The position numbers and the translations under genes were made by a program. The notes under the pieces are model-generated. The model saw only the letters and a program-made list of their open reading frames with translations, was not told where the DNA came from and did no database searches. DNA of 64,000 nt from Arthrobacter cheniae (GTDB taxonomy: Bacteria > Actinomycetota > Actinomycetes > Actinomycetales > Micrococcaceae). Numbering within the stretch: the first letter of the stretch is position 1; each line of letters opens with the position of its first letter. Positions 59,721-64,000 of this stretch are shown here, one piece after another. The stretch is from assembly GCF_003602275.1 (NCBI RefSeq), contig NZ_QZVT01000001.1, forward strand, positions 605,338-669,337, read 5' to 3'.

Positions 59721-60812
59721 GTGAGCACACCAGGAACAGGGAACAGGGACGACGAGCGCCGCGGCGCGGACAACGGCCCGCGGCACGAGGACAGCCCCAC
59801 AGAGCTGATGGACACAGGTCGCTCCGGCGCAGGAGCCACCAGCGCCGGCCGTGCGGACAGTGGCGCAGGCCCGGATCGCCCCGCGGGTTCATCCCGCGCC
59901 TCAGCGAACGACGACGGCGCGGGCGACTACGTGCCCGGCGGGTACTCTTCGGACGACGACACCAGTGGTGAGTACGTCCCGGGCATGTATTCGGATCCGT
60001 CGTCGGGTGACAGGACCACCACGGACACCCCCACCCGTGAGCACACGAGGCCTACACCCGTCTCCGCCTCGCGTGACACAGCAGCCCACCGCGATGCGCC
60101 GAAGACCCAGGCACACACCCAGGTGGTGCCCGTCACGGCGTCGAAGTCCCGAGATGAGCCCCGCGACGCGGACCGTGACCGCCAGTACCCACGAGCAGCT
60201 GCTGCCGGAGCCGGCACCGGCTCGGGTCTGCCGAGCCTCGAGGACCGCAAGCTCATCCACCAGCGCGAGAAGGAACACTTCGGTGGCATGAAGTTCGGCT
60301 CCGCCTTCTTCGGCTGGCTGACTGCCACCGGTATGTTCGTCCTGCTCTCAACCCTCGTCGGGGCTGTCGCCGGGGTCTTCGGTTACGGCGCAAACCTCTC
60401 GGCGTCGGACCTGACCAGCGGTTCCGGTGAGGCGCAGAGCATGGGCATCACCGCGGCCGTCGTGCTCGGCATCATCCTGCTGCTCTCCTACTACGCCGGT
60501 GGTTACGTCGCCGGACGGATGGCGCGCTTCAGCGGTGTGAAGCAGGGTGTGGCCGTATGGCTGTGGGCTGTCATCATTGCCGTGGTGCTCGCCATCATCG
60601 GCCTCATCGTCGGCAACCAGGCCAATGTGACCGAGCGCTTCCAGGGCCTCGGCGTCCCCTCCGCGCAGGACCTCACGGGCCCCGGCCTGATAGGACTCCT
60701 CATCGTGGCCGCCATCGCCCTCGTCGGCGCGATCCTCGGCGGTCTCGCCGGCATGCGATACCACCGAAAGATCGACCGCACCGATTTCGATGCCCTCGAA
60801 GAGACCGCCTGA
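59721..60812 (+). CDS. multi-helix membrane protein with long disordered N-terminus
   Basis: 363-residue protein. The first ~180 residues are Gly/Asp/Thr-rich and disordered, with DYVPGGYSSDDDTSGEYVPG (two YVPG repeats). Then come FGSAFFGWLTATGMFVLLST, GITAAVVLGIILLLSYYAGG, VAVWLWAVIIAVVLAIIGLI and GLIGLLIVAAIALVGAILGG, about four helices. GTG 59721 has AGGAGG 4 nt upstream. Unknown function; the CTAAG-N4-CTTAG element in its promoter links it to two stress-type genes. Confidence 0.75.
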   Translation: MSTPGTGNRDDERRGADNGPRHEDSPTELMDTGRSGAGATSAGRADSGAGPDRPAGSSRASANDDGAGDYVPGGYSSDDDTSGEYVPGMYSDPSSGDRTTTDTPTREHTRPTPVSASRDTAAHRDAPKTQAHTQVVPVTASKSRDEPRDADRDRQYPRAAAAGAGTGSGLPSLEDRKLIHQREKEHFGGMKFGSAFFGWLTATGMFVLLSTLVGAVAGVFGYGANLSASDLTSGSGEAQSMGITAAVVLGIILLLSYYAGGYVAGRMARFSGVKQGVAVWLWAVIIAVVLAIIGLIVGNQANVTERFQGLGVPSAQDLTGPGLIGLLIVAAIALVGAILGGLAGMRYHRKIDRTDFDALEETA

Positions 60813-60861
60813 ACCCAGCGTGAGGAGCCCCTGGTAGCCCGCTTCATGCGCAGGCCCGGCC

Positions 60862-60877
60862 AGAACAGTCCTGTTCT
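60862..60877. repeat. 16-bp inverted repeat
   Basis: AGAACAG-TC-CTGTTCT, just before the 60882 terminator. Its role is unknown; it does not match the spacing of an actinobacterial LexA box. Confidence 0.5.
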
Positions 60878-60881
60878 ACAG

Positions 60882-60915
60882 AACAACCCCGGACTCGGAA
60901 GAGTCCGGGGTTGTT
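60882..60915. terminator. bidirectional intrinsic terminator
   Basis: Perfect 15-bp stem AACAACCCCGGACTC / GAGTCCGGGGTTGTT with loop GGAA, between the convergent 59721 and 60932 genes. Confidence 0.85.
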
Positions 60916-60931
60916 GTGTCGACAGGAGGTC

Positions 60932-61849
60932 TCAGGGCGAGGGCATTCCGCCGTTGACGTTCAGCGTCTCGCCAAGGACGTAACTCGCCTCGGACGACGC
61001 CAGGAAGACATAGGCGGGTGCGAGCTCGGTCGGCTGACCCGCCCGTCCCAAGGGGGTGTCCTTCCCGAACTCGGGCAATGCCTCCGCGGGTTGGCCACCG
61101 GAGGGCTGCAGCGGAGTCCAGATGGGACCCGGAGCCACGGCGTTGACCCGGATACCTTTCGGAGCAAGCTGCTGCGCGAGGCCCTTGGTGAAGTTGTTGA
61201 TCGCGGCCTTGGTGCTCGCGTAGTCCACGAGGGTCGGTGACGGCTCGTATGCCTGGATGGAGGTCGAATTGATGATCGCGGATCCGGGCTTGAGGTGCTT
61301 GAGCGCTTCCTTCGTCACGCGGAAGAACGAGTAGATGTTCGTCTTGTACGTGTGGTCCAGCTGCTCGTCGCTCAGGTCCTCGAGGGATTCGACGGCCACC
61401 TGCTTCCCGGCGTTGTTCACGAGGATGTCCAGGCCATCGAGGCCCTGTGCTGCCTGCTGGACCAGCGAGATGCAGTAGGCGGGGTCCTTCAGGTCACCCG
61501 GGATGCAGACGGCCGTGCGGCCCTCGGCCTCGATGATCCCCTTGATCACCTGCGCGTCCTCCTCCTCTTCCGGGAGGTAGGACAGGGCGACGTCGGCCCC
61601 CTCCCGGGCGTAGGCGATGGCGACGGCTGCACCGATGCCGGAGTCCGCGTCGGTGATGAGGGCCTTGCGTCCCACGAGGCGTCCGGTTCCCCGGTACGAG
61701 GTCTCACCGCGGTCCGCCTTGATTTCCATGTCGGCCTCGAGCCCGGGCTCGGGCGTCTGGTCGGCCGGTGGCGTGATGCTCTCGAACCTCGTCACGGGGT
61801 TCTGGAAGGTGTACTGGTCGGTCGTTCCTGTCGTGCTCTCCGAGGTCAT
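60932..61849 (-). CDS. SDR family oxidoreductase (general-stress-protein-39 type)
   Basis: 305-residue short-chain dehydrogenase with an extra ~55-residue N-terminus. GRKALITDADSGIGAAVAIA is the cofactor loop (TGx3GxG-like), LVNNAGKQVA the NNAG motif, IINSTSIQAYEPSPTLVDYA and STKAAINNFTKGLA the catalytic Ser/Tyr-x3-Lys region. The YhdF/YhxC-like group is induced by general stress in bacilli. ATG 61849 has AGGGAG 7 nt upstream. The [G/C]TAAG-N4-CTTA[G/C] motif at 61925-61938 lies 75 bp upstream. Confidence 0.9.
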   Translation of the reverse strand: MTSESTTGTTDQYTFQNPVTRFESITPPADQTPEPGLEADMEIKADRGETSYRGTGRLVGRKALITDADSGIGAAVAIAYAREGADVALSYLPEEEEDAQVIKGIIEAEGRTAVCIPGDLKDPAYCISLVQQAAQGLDGLDILVNNAGKQVAVESLEDLSDEQLDHTYKTNIYSFFRVTKEALKHLKPGSAIINSTSIQAYEPSPTLVDYASTKAAINNFTKGLAQQLAPKGIRVNAVAPGPIWTPLQPSGGQPAEALPEFGKDTPLGRAGQPTELAPAYVFLASSEASYVLGETLNVNGGMPSP

Positions 61850-61924
61850 ACGTGTGCTCCCTGTGCAGAAGGCGAGTCCCGCGCCGCAGTGGCGCCGAGA
61901 AGGGCGGTCGGCCCAGCGACCAAG

Positions 61925-61938
61925 CTAAGCCTGCTTAC
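61925..61938. promoter_or_regulatory. inverted-repeat motif GTAAG-N4-CTTAG, site 3
   Basis: CTAAG-CCTG-CTTAC on the plus strand (GTAAG-CAGG-CTTAG on the minus strand), 75 bp upstream of the stress-type SDR gene (60932-61849). Near-identical flank TAGTAAGC is shared with site 1. Confidence 0.55.
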
Positions 61939-62070
61939 TACCCTAGGCGGGCGGGGTTACCCCTACAAGCAGGTTCGAGGGCCGGGAAGGGATGGCGCGA
62001 CCCAGCTCGCATGGCTACGCTGAGCCCGGCCGGATCAGCGCGGAGGGGAACCCTCAGCGGGGGAGAACGG

Positions 62071-62169
62071 TCAGAACACCGCTGAGAACAGACCGGCGCC
62101 GACGCTCAGGACCAGGGCGACGATGACGAGCCAGATGATCGGGGTGCGGAGCTTGCGCATGGAATCCAT
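62071..62169 (-). CDS. 32-residue single-helix membrane peptide
   Basis: Product MDSMRKLRTPIIWLVIVALV, then LSVGAGLFSAVF: a short basic N-terminus and one hydrophobic helix. ATG 62169 has TAGACT 9 nt upstream and no ribosome site; ATG 62160 is an alternative. It lies in the divergent gap between the stress-type SDR and the NmrA-like gene, and codon use is high-GC like real genes. Short and unrecognised, so only moderate support. Confidence 0.5.
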   Translation of the reverse strand: MDSMRKLRTPIIWLVIVALVLSVGAGLFSAVF

Positions 62170-62239
62170 AGTCCGACCAGTCTAGTCGCGGTCCAGCAGG
62201 GCGATGCCGAGGTCGCCGCCCAGGAGGTGCGGAAATAAT

Positions 62240-63106
62240 ATGCGGCCCGCCACGGCTGACATCGACATGGACCAGCGCATCGCAGTCACGGGATCGACCG
62301 GCACGATAGGCGGCGGCGTCGCCCGGATGCTCGCGGGCGAGGGATTCCCCCTGGTGCTGCCGGTCCGTTCGCCCGACCGCGCCCAGCACCTCCCGGAGTC
62401 CGTGGTGCGGCAGACCACCTATGCGGATTTCGACTCCTCGGTGGATGCCCTCGCCGGCGTCGACATCCTCTTCATGGTGTCGGCCGCGGAGGAGGCCGAC
62501 CGCGTGGCGACGCACCGCACCTTCATCGACGCGGCCGCGGAGGCGGGCGTGCGGCACATCGTCTACACCTCGTTCCTCGGGGCAGCACCGGATGCCGTAT
62601 TCCTCCTCGGCCGCGACCACTGGTACACCGAAGAGCACATCCGCCGATCCGGCATGAGCTGGACCTTCCTCCGGGACAACCTGTACCTCGACTTCGTTCC
62701 CGCCCTCGCGGAGGACGGCGTCATCCGCGGCCCCGCCGGAGAAGGCCGGCTCTCGGCCGTCGCGCAGGCCGACGTCGCCCGGTCCGCCGCCGCCGTGCTG
62801 CGCTCACCCGACGACCACGCGGGGACGGCGTACCACCTGACCGGACCGGAGGCCTTCACCCTCGCCGAGGCGGCCGCGACCATCACCGAGCTCACCCCCG
62901 CGACGATCCGCTTCGAGGACCAGACCTACGAGGCGGCCATGGAGTCCCGGGCGCACCACGGCGCACCGCGCTGGCTGGTCGAGGCCTGGGTCAGCACCTA
63001 CACGGCGATCGCACGCGGCGAGATGGCGGACGTCTCGCACGACGTCGAGCGCCTCACCGGCCGCCGCCCACTCGGGCTGCGCGACCTGCTCGCGCAGGAA
63101 GGTTAG
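62240..63106 (+). CDS. NAD(P)H-binding SDR (NmrA/YtfG-like)
   Basis: 288-residue atypical SDR. RIAVTGSTGTIGGGVARMLA is the NADP motif (GxxGxxG), RHIVYTSFLGAAPDAVFLLG and TEEHIRRSGMSWTFLRDNLY are typical for NmrA/quinone-oxidoreductase-2 relatives. It may sense redox state or reduce quinones; the catalytic Tyr-x3-Lys is not obvious. ATG 62240 has AGGAGG 12 nt upstream; ATG 62267 (MDQRIAV) is the shorter family-like alternative. It is followed after 9 bp by the flavin-reductase-like gene. Confidence 0.85.
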   Translation: MRPATADIDMDQRIAVTGSTGTIGGGVARMLAGEGFPLVLPVRSPDRAQHLPESVVRQTTYADFDSSVDALAGVDILFMVSAAEEADRVATHRTFIDAAAEAGVRHIVYTSFLGAAPDAVFLLGRDHWYTEEHIRRSGMSWTFLRDNLYLDFVPALAEDGVIRGPAGEGRLSAVAQADVARSAAAVLRSPDDHAGTAYHLTGPEAFTLAEAAATITELTPATIRFEDQTYEAAMESRAHHGAPRWLVEAWVSTYTAIARGEMADVSHDVERLTGRRPLGLRDLLAQEG

Positions 63107-63115
63107 GCCGCCGCC

Positions 63116-63751
63116 ATGCGCAGGGACGTCGTACCTGATCCGCACTCGAGCCGCGCCTTCTACAAGTTCCTCACGTCCGTAGTGGTTCCAAGGCCCATCG
63201 CCTGGATCTCCTCGACGTCGGTGGACGGCGTGGACAACCTCGCCCCGCACTCGTTCTTCACCATCGCGTCGGTCAACCCGCCGATCGTGCAGTTCACCTC
63301 GGTAGGCCGCAAGGATTCGGTCCGCAACATCGAGGCCACCGGCGAGTTCGTGGTCAGCTTCACGCCGGAGGACCTCTTCGAAGCCGTCAACGCGACCGGC
63401 ACCGACTTCCCGCCGGACGTCAGCGAGTTCGACGCCGTAGGCCTCACCCGGGAGCCCAGCGCAACGGTCACGCCGCCCCGCGTCCTGGAATCACCCGTGG
63501 CCCTCGAATGCCGGCTCCACCTCATCCAGGACATGGGGAATTGCACGCTCGTTTTCGGGGAAGTGCTGCACGCGGTGGTGTCCGAGGAAACTCTCGACGG
63601 CGGGCTCCCCTCCATCGACGCGCTCCGACCACTGTCACGGCTCGGCAGGAACGAGTGGGGGACCGCAGGGCGGATCCGCGAGATCACGCGGATACCGGTC
63701 GGGGAATGGCCGGGTCACTACGACGACGGCAACCCGCCACAGCACCCCTGA
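63116..63751 (+). CDS. flavin reductase family protein
   Basis: 211-residue FMN-binding split-barrel protein. VVPRPIAWISSTSVDGVDNL, APHSFFTIASVNPPIVQFTS and RNIEATGEFVVSFTPEDLFE match the flavin-reductase-like domain seen in FMN-binding oxidoreductases and DIM6/NTAB proteins. It likely supplies reduced flavin or performs a flavin-linked reduction. ATG 63116 is 9 bp after the NmrA-like gene, so they are probably an operon. AGGAAGG is 13 nt upstream. Confidence 0.82.
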   Translation: MRRDVVPDPHSSRAFYKFLTSVVVPRPIAWISSTSVDGVDNLAPHSFFTIASVNPPIVQFTSVGRKDSVRNIEATGEFVVSFTPEDLFEAVNATGTDFPPDVSEFDAVGLTREPSATVTPPRVLESPVALECRLHLIQDMGNCTLVFGEVLHAVVSEETLDGGLPSIDALRPLSRLGRNEWGTAGRIREITRIPVGEWPGHYDDGNPPQHP

Positions 63752-63811
63752 ACACCTGCCCGCACACCTCTCGTGTGCGAGGATCGGCGATCAGGTTCCG
63801 TCCAGCGGGCT

Positions 63812-63836
63812 CCCGTAGAATGAAACCATCTACGGG
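63812..63836. repeat. inverted repeat in the leader of the 63888 gene
   Basis: CCCGTAGA / TCTACGGG, an 8-bp perfect stem with a 9-nt loop. A -10-like TAGAAT (63816-63821) overlaps the left arm, about 66 bp before the start codon. Confidence 0.5.
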
Positions 63837-63887
63837 CTAGCACCCCACCCCTGGCTGGGAAGCCGACCGCGACCCCCAGGGACATTC

Positions 63888-64000
63888 ATGAGCATTGCCG
63901 CAGCTGCGCGTACCGTCCGTATTTCCAGGCCGAACGACGTCGTCGCCTCCTACTCGGTGCTGCTGAAGCAGGTCCGCAAGGAAGGCCTCCTGAACCGGCG
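63888..64000 (+). CDS. probable fatty acid desaturase, N-terminal fragment
   Basis: Only 37 codons are visible before the right edge: MSIAAAARTVRISRPNDVVA, then SYSVLLKQVRKEGLLNRR. The SYSxLLKxVRxEGLLxRR pattern resembles the N-terminus of actinobacterial acyl-CoA/fatty acid desaturases, before the first membrane helix; the His boxes that would prove it are outside the window. ATG 63888 has CAGGGA 5 nt upstream, and a leader of about 66 nt contains a hairpin. Confidence 0.5.
   Translation, partial: MSIAAAARTVRISRPNDVVASYSVLLKQVRKEGLLNR

Noticed and set aside
60862..60877. LexA/SOS box
   Set aside because: The arms GAAC and GTTC occur, but the overall spacing differs from the actinobacterial GAAC-N4-GTTC box, and the site lies behind genes, not in front of any.
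1..64000. CRISPR arrays, integrases, transposases, phage genes
   Set aside because: No spaced-repeat arrays or recognisable mobile-element proteins were found; the only tandem repeats are short (24, 27 and 30 bp).

Overview
The window is high-GC DNA from an actinobacterium, most likely a Micrococcaceae member of the Arthrobacter group. Support comes from GC-rich third positions, a mycothiol-dependent maleylpyruvate isomerase-type enzyme, an H2TH Nei-type glycosylase with a C-terminal zinc finger, actinobacterial DUF2243/CtaG and PF14542 families, and many apparently leaderless genes. The genus is inferred. I see no CRISPR array, prophage, insertion sequence or integrase. The window reads as ordinary chromosome dominated by transport, carbohydrate, redox and stress functions.

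Layout. 1-2300: minus-strand operon of an NTF2-like protein, an NCS1 permease and a cyclase (cut by the left edge). 2.4-6.2 kb: SDR, DUF2071 protein, a GH26-type lipoprotein and a spore-photoproduct-lyase-like radical SAM protein. 6.4-9.5 kb: secreted protein, OhrR-type regulator, small unknown proteins and a uracil-DNA-glycosylase-like protein. 9.7-15 kb: sugar block (YghZ/MgrA-type reductase, Gfo/Idh/MocA dehydrogenase, sugar isomerase/epimerase, divergent LacI regulator with a perfect palindrome between) and a flavin oxidoreductase. 15.2-18.4 kb: peroxiredoxin-like protein, a second GH26-type secreted protein behind a cyclic-dinucleotide (GEMM-I) riboswitch, and a Nei-type glycosylase. 18.6-30 kb: Bcr/CflA exporter, YtxH-like protein, thioredoxin-reductase-like protein, MalQ, MarR, MBL hydrolase, an OFA-type MFS carrier with a 34-residue partner, and an APC permease. 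30-47.6 kb: mixed enzymes, PdxH-like protein, PAP2, PPK2, an ECF sigma factor without an anti-sigma neighbour, two gene relics, AlkB, and a lactate-type oxidase divergent from its FCD regulator. 47.7-64 kb: MerR, DUF2243-CtaG pair, GH13, tRNA-Ala, DHA2 exporter, S10 peptidase, GH15, stress-type SDR, and the first codons of a probable desaturase.

Most notable: (1) the GEMM-I riboswitch, with A at the ligand-selectivity position, before the GH26 gene; (2) thirteen genes with TANNNT placed 6-7 nt before the start codon, suggesting leaderless transcription; (3) a recurrent inverted repeat, [G/C]TAAG-N4-CTTA[G/C], before three unrelated genes; (4) a dispersed family sharing a DFPxD(L/F)T helical module, fused to a PF14542 acetyltransferase-like domain in two genes and alone in a third; (5) two conserved genes with ATC where the initiator is expected; (6) a decayed glycosyltransferase and a metallopeptidase tail fragment.

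Start codons were chosen from Shine-Dalgarno spacing, leaderless promoter spacing and family N-termini. All family assignments come from motif recognition, without database searches.
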